A stretch of 44,218 bases of DNA from Pseudomonadota bacterium (GCA_023416515.1 JAEZHP010000145.1:1-44218); one strand, 5' to 3'. Positions 30,244-39,173 are shown, numbered from the stretch's first letter. Made by a program: numbers and translations. The notes: generated by a model not told the origin, from the sequence alone.

Positions 30244-32575
30244 GATTGCTCACCTTGGCACTTGCCCCGAGCGCGTCGAGCAGAGCAGCGCGGTCGTAGC
30301 GGTAGATGGTGTCGGAATCGGCGGCGGCCTCGGGAGTCGCGCGCAGGCGAAGCACCTGAGCGCCTGGAGGCGCCACGGGCACAGGCGCATCGGCGCTTGC
30401 GACCAGCAAGTCGGCCTCGACCCCCTCCTCGGCGCCGACCACATCATAGCCTAGGCTCTCGACGAGCGGGCGAAGCATGTTGTCCATCCACGGGTCGCCG
30501 AGCGGCATTGCGCAAACCCGGCGTCCCTCGCGGGGGGTGGCCGCATCGCAATGGGCGAACAGCCAATGCGGATCGACCAGCTCGACCTGCTCGCCATTGA
30601 TCAGGATGACTCCAGCAATTTCGCCGGCCGTGCGGGAACGGCGCACCTTGCCGGTGAGCGGCAGGATGTCGATCACCTCTTCGAAGGCATAAGCGAGCTC
30701 GTTCAAGCCGTCGCTGAGGCGAAGAATGCGGATTTTCTCGCGGTCCGGAGTTTCGACGCAGCCGGCCAGCGGGAGGATCCCGCCGTCGATCGCCACGCGC
30801 AGGCGTCCGGCGGTGAACCGGATAGAGTCCGGAAGGACATCCTCGATCCGTTCGACGACGGCGAGGCGAATGGCGCGGCGGCTGCCGTCGAGGCCTCGGA
30901 AGACGAGCAATTGAGCATGCTCCTCGACCTGCGCCTTCTTGGCGCTGTCGGCGACCCGGTGCTCGCGCTCCTTCTCCTGCTCGGCAATGGAAGCCTTGCT
31001 CGCGATGCCGGAGGGGTCGAGCAGGAGAACCGGGCGTCCGTCGTCCGCCAGAGTCGTGCCGGCGTAAAGGCCCGCCGCCATGATCGCCGGAGCGGCCGGC
31101 TTCACCACCAGCTCCTCGTGATCGAAGACGGCATCCAGAAGCAAGGCATAGACGTCGCCGCCAGCCGGCTTCAGCAGGATGATCGTCTGGTCCTTGCCCG
31201 TGGCCTTGCGCCGAAGGCCGAGCAGGTCCGTCAGGGTGATGAGCGGAACGCGTCGCCCGCGGATGGTGGCGATGCAGGAGTCTCCGATCGTCTCCAACTT
31301 CACGGCGCTTCCGCTCGTGCGCAGAATCTCTTCGATCGCAGCACGCGGAATGGCGAAGGTCTGGCCGCCCGCGCTCACCGTGAGAGCCGGGATGATCGTC
31401 AGGGTCAGAGGCACGCGGATGGTGAAGCGCACCCCCTGCCCAAGCTTGGAATCGACTTCGACCAGTCCGCCGATCCGCTCGATATTCGCACGGACGACGT
31501 CCATGCCGACGCCACGGCCCGAAATGGCGGTGACTTCCTGGGCGGTCGACAGGCCGGCCTCGAAGATGAGGCTGATCTTCTGGGCCTGGGACAGACGCTC
31601 GGCCCGCTCCGGGGTCAAGACGCCGTTTGCCAGCGCCTTCTTGACGAGCTTGTCGCCGTCGATACCGCGGCCGTCGTCGCCGACCTCGATGAGGATTTGG
31701 TTGCCGGACTGGCGGGCGCAAACCTTTAGCCTGCCCGTGGCGTCCTTGCCGGCGGCGGCGCGCGCGTCGCTCGGCTCGATGCCGTGGTCGATCGCGTTGC
31801 GGACCATGTGGGTCAATGGGTCGCGGATCATCTCGATCATCTCGCGATCGAGCTCGACATCGCCGCCGTCCACTTCGAGACGGACCTGCTTGTCGAGCTC
31901 CGACGCGATGTCGCGCACCATCCGGGGAAGCGCCGCGAAAAGATTGTCGATGCGCTGCATGCGCGTGCGGGTGATCGCGTCGCGGATTTCGGCTATGCAG
32001 GCGGACACGCGGTCGAACGCGGCTTCGACGGCCATGTCGGTCGGCGCCTCGCGGAGGCGGCGGGAGAGCTCGTTGCGGGCCAAGACAGCGTCGGAAACGC
32101 CGCTCATCATTCGATCAAGCAGATCGACTGAGAGGCGGATCGAGCGCTGTGTCTTGCGCGCATCGCCAACGGCCACCTCGGCGCTTGCCGCTTCGACAAA
32201 GGGCATGGCGCCGGTCTTGAGCGCCTCGATCAGCAGCCCGTCGTCTTCCGATGCGAGGGATTCCCCGGTTTCCAGTGCCTGGACGAGCTCGCCGATCCGG
32301 TCGATCACGGCCAGCACGCAACTGACCAAAGCAGGGTCCGGGCTGCGCTTGCCCGCGCGCACTTCGGCGAGGGCGTCCTCGGCCGCATGGCTGAGCGCTT
32401 CGAGCCTCGGTAGGTCAAAGAATCCGCAATTGCCCTTCACCGTGTGGACGAAGCGGAAAATCTCGTCGAGGCGCGCGCGGTCGCCCGGCGCGGATTCCCA
32501 CGCGACGATCTCGCCGCCGAGAGCCTGCAGCATGTCGCGGGTTTCCGCGATGAAGTCGTTGATCAGCTCGTCCAT
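30236..32575 (-). CDS. cheA: Chemotaxis histidine kinase CheA with two CheW-like domains and a receiver-like tail
   Basis: A 779-residue kinase. Domains in order: Hpt (1-100) with phospho-acceptor His-44 in FVHTVKGNCGF; no evident CheY-binding P2 domain; dimerisation helices (145-205); ATPase (210-390) with N-box HMVRNAIDHGIEP, GDDGRGID and GRGVGMDVV; first CheW-like domain (392-530); a charged coiled linker; second CheW-like domain (550-680); and a tail (685-775) that looks like a receiver domain without clear phospho-acceptor residues. E. coli CheA is about 650 residues with one CheW-like domain. It lies 64 bp after chpT and overlaps cheW by 8 bp. Confidence 0.95.
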   Translation of the reverse strand: MDELINDFIAETRDMLQALGGEIVAWESAPGDRARLDEIFRFVHTVKGNCGFFDLPRLEALSHAAEDALAEVRAGKRSPDPALVSCVLAVIDRIGELVQALETGESLASEDDGLLIEALKTGAMPFVEAASAEVAVGDARKTQRSIRLSVDLLDRMMSGVSDAVLARNELSRRLREAPTDMAVEAAFDRVSACIAEIRDAITRTRMQRIDNLFAALPRMVRDIASELDKQVRLEVDGGDVELDREMIEMIRDPLTHMVRNAIDHGIEPSDARAAAGKDATGRLKVCARQSGNQILIEVGDDGRGIDGDKLVKKALANGVLTPERAERLSQAQKISLIFEAGLSTAQEVTAISGRGVGMDVVRANIERIGGLVEVDSKLGQGVRFTIRVPLTLTIIPALTVSAGGQTFAIPRAAIEEILRTSGSAVKLETIGDSCIATIRGRRVPLITLTDLLGLRRKATGKDQTIILLKPAGGDVYALLLDAVFDHEELVVKPAAPAIMAAGLYAGTTLADDGRPVLLLDPSGIASKASIAEQEKEREHRVADSAKKAQVEEHAQLLVFRGLDGSRRAIRLAVVERIEDVLPDSIRFTAGRLRVAIDGGILPLAGCVETPDREKIRILRLSDGLNELAYAFEEVIDILPLTGKVRRSRTAGEIAGVILINGEQVELVDPHWLFAHCDAATPREGRRVCAMPLGDPWMDNMLRPLVESLGYDVVGAEEGVEADLLVASADAPVPVAPPGAQVLRLRATPEAAADSDTIYRYDRAALLDALGASAKVSNHG

Positions 32576-32639
32576 GGTTCCGTCCGCAGGTGGCGGCGGA
32601 CCTTATGGCGAGCGGCTGGTAAAGAAGGGGTTTACCGCT

Positions 32640-33275
32640 TCAGAAGCGGAGGCCTGCCCCAAGCAGGAGGACTCCGTCCTCGTCGTCGGCGAGCTGGATC
32701 TGGCCGCCGCCTTCCGCGACGAGGCTCTGCGCAAGCCACGCAGCGGCGGCGCGGGGCGCGAGATCGCCCTCGGCCTGGGCGCCGGTCAGGACCCGGCGAA
32801 GCTCCGGATCGAGGACGATGCGCGTCCCTTCGGCTCGAATGACGATATCCATTCCGCCCGCATAGCGCTCCGCGCCGATATCGAGGCGGCCGCCGCGGAC
32901 GAGCGCGTCGCCTGCGATGAGAACGAGGTTCAGGAGGATCTTTAGCGCCGACTTGCTCATCGTCGGCTCCTCGACCATCCAGCCGATCTGGATGCGGCCG
33001 TCGGTGCCGAACAGGCCGTCGATCGCCTGTCGCGCTTCGCGTGTGTCGACCTCGTCGGAAAAGCCGCCGGCAGCGCCAAACGCCAAGCGGAAGAATTTGA
33101 GCTTGTTCGCAGAGGCCCGGGCGCTCTCTCCCAGCAAGTCGAGGCAGCGGGCGCGCATCTCCGGGTCATGCTCGTCGGCGAGCAGCTCTATGCCGTTGTT
33201 GAGCGCGCCGATCGGGCTCAGCAGATCGTGGCACAGACGCGAGCAGAGCAGGCTGGCGAATTCGTGGGATTTCAT
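32640..33275 (-). CDS. chpT: Histidine phosphotransferase (ChpT-like)
   Basis: A 211-residue ChpT-family protein. The dimerisation helix carries LLCSRLCHDLLSPIGALNNGIELL with the expected phospho-acceptor His-16, and a degenerate ATPase-like domain follows (VEEPTMSKSALKILLNLVLIAGDAL). In Caulobacter ChpT passes phosphate from CckA to CtrA and CpdR. Here it heads the chemotaxis operon, 64 bp before cheA, so a link between the two systems is conceivable. The start gives MKSHEFASLL; a longer frame would overlap the divergent gene's upstream region. Confidence 0.9.
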   Translation of the reverse strand: MKSHEFASLLCSRLCHDLLSPIGALNNGIELLADEHDPEMRARCLDLLGESARASANKLKFFRLAFGAAGGFSDEVDTREARQAIDGLFGTDGRIQIGWMVEEPTMSKSALKILLNLVLIAGDALVRGGRLDIGAERYAGGMDIVIRAEGTRIVLDPELRRVLTGAQAEGDLAPRAAAAWLAQSLVAEGGGQIQLADDEDGVLLLGAGLRF

Positions 33276-33394
33276 GCGGGGCGCGACGATCCGTGCGGGT
33301 TTCGGTTCCGGTTCGGTTCTTTGGGCGGGAATGCAGCGACTTGCAAGGCGCACTCTGCCTTGAAGATTTCGGCGCCGACACCATATCGCCACGA

Positions 33395-34399
33395 GTGGGG
33401 GCGTCGCAAATCATAGAAGCGCGGGTGGCCGAGGATGCTGCCGGTTGGCGGCTCGACCGCGCGCTCGCGTCCGCAGTACCGACATTGTCGCGCGAGCGGC
33501 TGAAAGCGTTGATTTCAAGCGGGGCGGTTGCCGATCCCCAAGGGACCGCGGTTCGCGACCCAGCTGCCAAGGCAGTGCCGGGCGGCGTCTACGCTGTCTC
33601 CGTGCCGGAGCCGAAGCCGGCGCATAACGAAGCGCAGGACATCCCCCTCGAGATCGTCTTCGAGGACGATCATCTGCTCGTCGTCGACAAGCCTGCCGGC
33701 TTGGTGGTCCATCCGGCCGCGGGCAATATCGACGGGACTTTGGTCAACGCTCTTCTCCACCATTGTGCGGGGCGCCTCAGTGGCATTGGCGGCGTTGCGC
33801 GGCCGGGCATCGTCCACCGCATCGACAAGGACACGTCGGGGCTTCTGGTGGTCGCCAAGACCGATCGCGCCCATGAAGGGCTTGCGGCGCAGTTCGCGAA
33901 GCACAGCATCCACCGGTCGTACCGCGCGATCGTCGCGGGGCTGCCGAAGCCGCCGAGCGGAACCGTCGACGCGCCGCTCGCGCGATCGAATGCCGATCGC
34001 AAGAAGATGGCGATCGTCCCGACCGCGCATGTGTCGGGTTTGTCGGCTTCGCGCCGCCACGCGCCGGAGCCGCCGGGCCGCGGCAAGCGCGCCGTGACCC
34101 ACTATAGGCTCGTCGAGCCGTTGCGCGGGGCATCGCTCGTCGAGTGCCGGCTCGAGACCGGGCGCACGCATCAGGTGCGAGTCCACATGGCCTCGATCGG
34201 CCATCCGCTGCTTGGGGATCCGGTCTACGGGCGTCCTCGCCCGGAGCATAAGGATGTGCTCAAGCGTTTGAATTTTAACCGTCAGGCCCTGCACGCCGCC
34301 GAGCTCGGCTTCGTTCATCCGGTCCTGAATGAAAACTTGTCGTTCAAAAGCGCCCTTCCATCGGATATACAGGAACTGTTGAGGGCGCTCACCGTATAG
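33395..34399 (+). CDS. rluD: RluA/RluD family 23S rRNA pseudouridine synthase
   Basis: A 334-residue pseudouridine synthase. An N-terminal S4 RNA-binding domain (AGWRLDRALASAVPTLSRERLKALI) is followed by the catalytic domain with the key Asp in HRIDKDTSGLLVVAKTD and the ETGRTHQVRVHMASIGHPLLGD block. Closest to RluD, which modifies helix 69 of 23S rRNA, but RluC-type specificity cannot be excluded. The start is uncertain: the frame is open from 33293. GTG at 33395 or 33425 gives a normal N-terminus and leaves space for a promoter divergent from chpT. Confidence 0.9.
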   Translation: MGASQIIEARVAEDAAGWRLDRALASAVPTLSRERLKALISSGAVADPQGTAVRDPAAKAVPGGVYAVSVPEPKPAHNEAQDIPLEIVFEDDHLLVVDKPAGLVVHPAAGNIDGTLVNALLHHCAGRLSGIGGVARPGIVHRIDKDTSGLLVVAKTDRAHEGLAAQFAKHSIHRSYRAIVAGLPKPPSGTVDAPLARSNADRKKMAIVPTAHVSGLSASRRHAPEPPGRGKRAVTHYRLVEPLRGASLVECRLETGRTHQVRVHMASIGHPLLGDPVYGRPRPEHKDVLKRLNFNRQALHAAELGFVHPVLNENLSFKSALPSDIQELLRALTV

Positions 34400-34460
34400 G
34401 CACGATGGTGCCGGGTCCGCAGCATAGCGGACAGCGCCCAGGGAGTTGAAGAAAGTCATC

Positions 34461-35366
34461 ATGGCAAGCGGTCGAAATGTCCCGGCGACGATCCCCGCCA
34501 CCGGAGGTGAGGCGGGGCTCAATCGCTATCTCTCCGAGATCAAGAAATTTCCGATCCTCACGCCCGAGGAGGAATATATGCTGGCCAAGCGCTGGACGGA
34601 GCATCAGGACACTGAGGCGGCCGCCAAGCTGGTCAACTCCCACCTTCGCCTCGTCGCCAAGATCGCGATGGGCTATCGCGGCTACGGCCTGCCGGTCTCG
34701 GAGCTGATCTCCGAGGGCAATATCGGCCTCATGCAGGGCGTGAAGAAGTTCGAGCCCGAGAGGGGCTTCCGCCTCGCCACCTACGCGATGTGGTGGATCC
34801 GCGCGTCCATACAGGAATTCATCCTGCGCAGCTGGTCGCTCGTGAAGATGGGCACCACCGCGGCCCAGAAGAAGCTGTTCTTCAACCTCCGCCGGATGAA
34901 GAACCGGATCGAGGCATTCGAGGACGGCGACCTCAAGCCAGAGGACGTGGCCAAGATCGCCACCGATCTCGGCGTCTCCGAAGAAGATGTGATCTCGATG
35001 AATCGCCGCATGGCGATGGGCGGCGACACGTCGCTCAACGTTCCCCTGCGCGAGGACGGCGAAGGCACGTGGCAGGACTGGCTGGTCGATGCCGAGCCGC
35101 TGCAGGACGAGCGAGTCGCCGACGCCCAGGAGAGCCGGGTCCGCCACGAGCTGCTCGTCGAGGCGATGGAGTCGCTCAACGACCGCGAGAAGCACATCCT
35201 CACCGAGCGTCGTCTCACCGACGATCCAAAGACGCTCGAGGAATTGAGCCAGGTCTACAATGTCAGCCGCGAGCGCATCCGCCAGATCGAGGTGAGGGCG
35301 TTCGAGAAGCTGCAGAAGGCGCTGATGAACCTCGCCGGCGAGCGGCGCCTGCTGCCCGCCGGCTAA
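34461..35366 (+). CDS. rpoH: RNA polymerase heat-shock sigma factor RpoH (sigma-32)
   Basis: A 301-residue sigma factor that directs transcription of heat-shock genes. Region 2 includes LVNSHLRLVAKIAMGYRGYGL and FRLATYAMWWIRASIQEFIL. The RpoH box QKKLFFNLR (136-144), specific to sigma-32, is present, and region 4 ends with a helix-turn-helix (SQVYNVSRERIRQIEVRAFEKL). The ATG giving MASGRNVPAT is preferred over an in-frame TTG 15 bp upstream. The 61-bp leader after rluD shows no obvious thermosensor that I can fold by eye. Confidence 0.96.
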   Translation: MASGRNVPATIPATGGEAGLNRYLSEIKKFPILTPEEEYMLAKRWTEHQDTEAAAKLVNSHLRLVAKIAMGYRGYGLPVSELISEGNIGLMQGVKKFEPERGFRLATYAMWWIRASIQEFILRSWSLVKMGTTAAQKKLFFNLRRMKNRIEAFEDGDLKPEDVAKIATDLGVSEEDVISMNRRMAMGGDTSLNVPLREDGEGTWQDWLVDAEPLQDERVADAQESRVRHELLVEAMESLNDREKHILTERRLTDDPKTLEELSQVYNVSRERIRQIEVRAFEKLQKALMNLAGERRLLPAG

Positions 35367-36113
35367 GTGGCCGCATCCGCTGAGGCGCGCCCGCGGCCGC
35401 GTCCGAAGAAAACCCGACCCAGGCGCTCGCTCGGCCGGCGGCTTTTGCTGCTTCCGTTCAAGATCCTGTTCTGGTTCGTGCTGGTGAGCATCCTGTGGGT
35501 GCTCGCCTACCGCTTCGTGAACCCGCCTATCACCTTCACCCAGATCGGCGAGATGACCGCCGGCAACGGCGCCCAGCGCCAGTGGATGAACATCGAGCGG
35601 ATCGATCGCGACATGGTCCGTGCCGTGATCGCCGGCGAGGACAGCAAGTTCTGCTCGCACAACGGCTTCGACCGCGAGGCCATCGAGGCGGCGTGGCGCC
35701 GCAACCAGGCAGGCGGAAGCGTGCTCCGCGGCGGATCGACGATCAGCCAGCAGACCGCGAAGAACGCTTTCCTTTGGCAGGGCGGCGGCTTTTTCCGCAA
35801 AGGGCTGGAAGCCTGGTTCACCCTGCTCGTCGAGACGATGTGGCCCAAGCGCCGGATCATGGAGGTCTATCTCAACGTCGCCGAGACGGGGGTCGGCACC
35901 TTCGGGGCCAATGCGGGGGCTCAGCGCTACTTCAACAAGGGCGCGGATCAGCTGACTCGACAGGAGGCGGCCCGGATCGCTGCCGTACTGCCGCTGCCCA
36001 AGCGCCGCGACGCGGTAGCCCCGGCAGGGTTTACCCGTCGCTACGGCAACACCATCGCTGCGCGGATGGTCGCGGTCGAGCGGCAGGGGCTCGACTCCTG
36101 CGTCTATGATTAG
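35367..36113 (+). CDS. mtgA: Monofunctional biosynthetic peptidoglycan transglycosylase MtgA
   Basis: A 248-residue GT51 glycosyltransferase that polymerises lipid II into glycan strands. A basic cytoplasmic tail and one membrane helix (about residues 28-50) precede the catalytic domain: the first catalytic Glu in VIAGEDSKFCSHNGFD, then GGSTISQQTAKNAFLW, and the second motif with RRIMEVYLNVAETG. No transpeptidase domain. It begins with GTG on the base following the rpoH stop, so the two share a transcript. The start has no strong ribosome site of its own, suggesting coupling. Confidence 0.95.
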   Translation: MAASAEARPRPRPKKTRPRRSLGRRLLLLPFKILFWFVLVSILWVLAYRFVNPPITFTQIGEMTAGNGAQRQWMNIERIDRDMVRAVIAGEDSKFCSHNGFDREAIEAAWRRNQAGGSVLRGGSTISQQTAKNAFLWQGGGFFRKGLEAWFTLLVETMWPKRRIMEVYLNVAETGVGTFGANAGAQRYFNKGADQLTRQEAARIAAVLPLPKRRDAVAPAGFTRRYGNTIAARMVAVERQGLDSCVYD

Positions 36114-36884
36114 AAACGGGTGACGATGCCGGCGTAGAGCTCGGTGTCCGGGCTGTCGTCGTTGAGTCCGAGATTGAGGCCGGCGTCCAGCTGGACGTTT
36201 TCGGACAGGCCCAGGGTCAGCGACAGGCCGAGCAAGGCCTCGGTGGTGGACCCGTCCGGATCATCATCCCGGATGACGGCGAAATCGGCTGCCGCGCCGA
36301 CCCGGTCCGAGAGGGTTATCCCAATGCCCGCCGAGCCGCCGTACGAGGCGTGGTGCCCCTCCCCATCCGAATCCGGCTCGAGGCTCCCCTGAGGGGTGAA
36401 GGCAACCGACAGCTTACTGTTCAGCTGGAAACCGAAAGGAACAAGGATTCCGGCGCTCCAGTCGCCCGCACCGACGGCATCGCCGCCCGTCGGAAGGGTC
36501 ACATAGGCCTGCACCGCAGCGTTCGTCCCGGACCCGTCCGGAGACATCAGGTTGCGGCGCAAGGCCAGGGTGACGTCGCCGATGCTCGTCTCTTCCTCGA
36601 CGGAAGCCGCGCTGCGGGTTCGGACATGCCCCAAGGCGGTGAATCCGAACTGGACTTCGGTGCGCTCATCAAGGCCGAGGCGAAGGAGAGTGTCACCGAT
36701 AAGGAAGAGGTCTTCGCGGGCCCCCCGGATCATTGCTCCGGGACCAGGACAGGCCGGTCTCGATCTGGACGTGCCCGGCATCGACGATGCACGTCGAGCT
36801 GCCGAGGCCCGGGCGGTCACCACACAGGTCGCGAAGCCCCGCCTGAGCAAATGCTGGGCCGGCCCAGAACAGGGCCGGCACCAA
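36110..36884 (-). pseudogene. Predicted outer-membrane beta-barrel protein, frameshifted
   Basis: Two overlapping minus-strand frames together encode one protein of about 257 residues. The upstream frame has a signal peptide (LFWAGPAFAQA) and GSSTCIVDAGHVQIETGLSWSR. The downstream frame continues EDLFLIGDTLLRLGLDERTEVQFGF to the C-terminal GIVTRF, whose last Phe is typical of outer-membrane barrels. The frames join at a run of six C (36721-36726): removing one base gives SNDPGAREDLF. It is either an indel error in the homopolymer or a real mutation. The alternating-strand pattern resembles the transporter-type (phenol MetA-like) barrel family. The start is unclear: TTG at 36884 or a codon slightly upstream. 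Confidence 0.7.
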
Positions 36885-36901
36885 TAAGGCGGATCGAGTG
36901 A

Positions 36902-37225
36902 TCAGAAGGGCATCTGGAAACCGGGCGGCATCGGAAAGCCGGCGGTGGCGTCGCGCATCGCCTCGGCGCCGGCGACGTCGGCCTTGCCCTTGGCGTCGTT
37001 GAAGGCGGCCGCGACGAGGTCCTCGAGCATCTGCTTGTCGCCGCCGGCGAACAGACTGTCGTCGATGCTGACGCCGGTGACCCGGCCCTTCGCGGTGGCA
37101 CGGATCTTCACCATTCCGCCGCCGGCCGCGCCCTCGACCTCGATCGTGTCGAGCTTCTGCTGAGCTTCCATCAGCTTGTTCTGCGCGTCCTGCGCCATCT
37201 TCATGATTTCATCGATGTTCGGCAT
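36902..37225 (-). CDS. YbaB/EbfC family nucleoid-associated protein
   Basis: A 107-residue YbaB/EbfC protein that binds DNA as a dimer. MPNIDEIMKMAQDAQNKLMEAQQKLD forms the long N-terminal helix; VEGAAGGGMVKIRATAKGRVTGVSID is the conserved core. It lies 2 bp after dnaX, the usual neighbour in many bacteria (dnaX-ybaB-recR). Here recR does not follow; a frameshifted barrel gene does. Confidence 0.95.
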   Translation of the reverse strand: MPNIDEIMKMAQDAQNKLMEAQQKLDTIEVEGAAGGGMVKIRATAKGRVTGVSIDDSLFAGGDKQMLEDLVAAAFNDAKGKADVAGAEAMRDATAGFPMPPGFQMPF

Positions 37226-37227
37226 GT

Positions 37228-38865
37228 TCAGCTCCGTTGGTTGCCGGCCGTATAGCCAGCAAGCTCGGCGTCGGGAAAGGCCTCGAACGCCGCCTTGACC
37301 ATAGGCGAGTCCAGCACCTCCTGCTCGACCCGCTGCTTCTCGCTTTCCTCCTGCTCGACCAGGCTCGGCTGCGCCTCCGCATCCTCCGCGAGCTCAACCT
37401 GCCAGCGCATCCCAGTCGCGGCGTTGAGCGCGGTCACGGCTTCGCGGGCAAGGTCGGGCATCGGCCGCGCGGGCTTCAGCACCAGCTCGGGCGGGGCGTA
37501 GCGGACCAGCCCGACATAATCGTGGAGCTGCTGGGCGAGATGAGCGTGCCCCTTCTCCTCGAGCATGGTGATGAGCTTGGGGAAGCTCGCGGGCGCCTGT
37601 GACGAAGTCTCGGCAGGCGGTGAAGATGACGAACCCGACACTTGCGCAGGCGCGGCCCCTCCCCCGCTCGCCAGCCGCCCGGCCAATTGTCCCGGGTCCG
37701 GCAGCTCGGAGGCGTGGATGACCCGCAGCAACGCCATCTCGGCGGCTTCGAGCGGCAAAGGCGCGCGGTTGACCTCGTCGAGGCCCTTCAACAGCAGCTG
37801 CCACAGTCGGTGAATCATCGCGAAGGACAGCCGGCCCGACCATTCGGAATAAGCTTCGCGCTCCTCGTCCGACTGGGCTGGGTCGCGGGCGCCGCCGATC
37901 TTGGCGCGGGTGATTCCATGGACGGCCTCGAGCAGCGAGCGGATCAACGCGGCCGGCTCGACTCCGAGGTCATACTGATCCTTGACCGAGGCGAGAGCGC
38001 CGGGCGCGTCGCCCGCTAGCAGGAGGCCGAGCAGCCCGCGGATCGCGCCGCGGTCGGACAGTCCGAGCATCGCGCGGACCTGCTCCGCGGTGACGGTTCC
38101 GGAGCCGTGGGCGATCGCCTGGTCGAGGATCGACAGGCCGTCGCGGGCGGACCCCTCGGCCGCGCGCGCGATCAAAGCAAGCGCCTCCTCCTCGACCTCG
38201 ACGCCTTCCGCCTTGGAGACTTCGGCGAAATGGGCCGTGAGGCGGTCCGCTGGGATCCGGCGAAGGTCGAAACGCTGGCAGCGCGACAGGACGGTGATAG
38301 GGACCTTGTTCACCTCGGTCGTGGCGAACAGAAATTTGACGTGGGGCGGCGGCTCTTCGAGCGTCTTCAGAAGCGCGTTGAACGCGTTCTTGGACAGCAT
38401 GTGGACCTCGTCCACGATGTAGACCTTGTAGCGCGCCGACACGGCCGAATAGCGCACCGCGTCGATGATCTCGCGGACGTCGTCGACGCCGGTGTTGGAG
38501 GCGGCGTCCATTTCGATCACGTCGATATGGCGTCCCTCGGCGATGGCCCGGCACGGTTCGCAGACGTTGCAAGGATCGATGGTCGGACCGCCCTTCCCGT
38601 CCGGGCCGATGCAATTGAGGGCCTTGGCGATAAGCCGGGCGGTCGAGGTCTTGCCGACTCCCCTGACCCCGGTGAGGAGGAAGGCGTGCGCGAGCCGGTC
38701 GCGCTTGATCGCATTGGCGAGGGTCCGGACCATCGCTTCCTGGCCGATCAGCTCGGAGAAGTTCTGCGGCCGGTATTTGCGCGCGAGAACGCGATAGGGC
38801 TGCGCCGACGAGGGCGGGCTCACCTCCGGCAGGTCCATGCCGAGCATGCCGTCCGAATCAGCCAC
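37228..38865 (-). CDS. dnaX: DNA polymerase III subunits gamma and tau (DnaX)
   Basis: A 545-residue clamp-loader ATPase of the replisome. Walker A GVRGVGKT (66-73), four zinc cysteines (Cys-85, 99, 102, 105), Walker B region YIVDEVHMLSKNAFNALLKTLEEPP and the SRC motif in VLSRCQRFDLRRI are present. Tau-specific C-terminal domains follow (LITMLEEKGHAHLAQQLHDYV). The start is a GTG giving MADSDGMLGMD with AGGAG ten bases upstream; a TTG 21 bp earlier keeps the frame open. Whether a shorter gamma form is made by frameshifting cannot be judged here. Confidence 0.95.
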   Translation of the reverse strand: MADSDGMLGMDLPEVSPPSSAQPYRVLARKYRPQNFSELIGQEAMVRTLANAIKRDRLAHAFLLTGVRGVGKTSTARLIAKALNCIGPDGKGGPTIDPCNVCEPCRAIAEGRHIDVIEMDAASNTGVDDVREIIDAVRYSAVSARYKVYIVDEVHMLSKNAFNALLKTLEEPPPHVKFLFATTEVNKVPITVLSRCQRFDLRRIPADRLTAHFAEVSKAEGVEVEEEALALIARAAEGSARDGLSILDQAIAHGSGTVTAEQVRAMLGLSDRGAIRGLLGLLLAGDAPGALASVKDQYDLGVEPAALIRSLLEAVHGITRAKIGGARDPAQSDEEREAYSEWSGRLSFAMIHRLWQLLLKGLDEVNRAPLPLEAAEMALLRVIHASELPDPGQLAGRLASGGGAAPAQVSGSSSSPPAETSSQAPASFPKLITMLEEKGHAHLAQQLHDYVGLVRYAPPELVLKPARPMPDLAREAVTALNAATGMRWQVELAEDAEAQPSLVEQEESEKQRVEQEVLDSPMVKAAFEAFPDAELAGYTAGNQRS

Positions 38866-39047
38866 GACGCCGACACTCCTGTGCAAAGTTCATGAAGTTC
38901 ACGACGTCGCGCGAATTTTCCTGGCCGTCCGATGAGGAAGAGGGGCGAGTCTGACGCTGTCGAAGGGCAATCAACGAAACCATGAGGCGATCATGGCCGA
39001 TCCGCATGGCTGTAGGACAGCGAAAAGTGTCGGCGATGCGGTGGAAG

Positions 39048-39139
39048 GTGGGAGCCGGAACGACCCGGAACGAAATCGTTGTGGCTGCTTCCTTCCGGAC
39101 CTGACCAGGTTGGCGACAATTCCGTCCGCCCGACTCCCG
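39048..39139 (-). ncRNA. ffs: Signal recognition particle RNA (4.5S)
   Basis: The minus strand carries the conserved SRP apical sequence ACCTGGTCAGGTCCGGAAGG plus AAGCAGCC (complement at 39083-39110). The ends pair: 39130-39138 with 39050-39058 (GGGAGTCGG with CCGGCTCCC, one G-U pair). About 90 nt, the small bacterial type that binds Ffh. It lies just upstream of dnaX, a common neighbour. Confidence 0.94.
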
Positions 39140-39144
39140 AGCGC

Positions 39145-39173
39145 GATATGGTCGAGGAGCGGCCGGGATGCAA
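39145..39173 (-). promoter_or_regulatory. Probable promoter of the SRP RNA
   Basis: On the minus strand TTGCAT (39168-39173) and CATATC (39145-39150) are 17 bases apart, and the predicted start 6-7 bases downstream is the first base of the SRP RNA helix (about 39138). Spacing supports a housekeeping promoter. Confidence 0.5.

Noticed and set aside
31179..32945. A 588-residue plus-strand frame opposite cheA
   Set aside because: Serine/arginine-rich shadow composition with no domain; cheA on the other strand has every catalytic motif.
33276..33394. CtrA-type binding site between chpT and rluD
   Set aside because: No TTAA-N7-TTAA-like match is visible in the divergent region.
34400..34460. RNA thermometer or heat-shock promoter in the rpoH leader
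   Set aside because: No convincing stem covers the ribosome site and no promoter with correct spacing is seen by eye.
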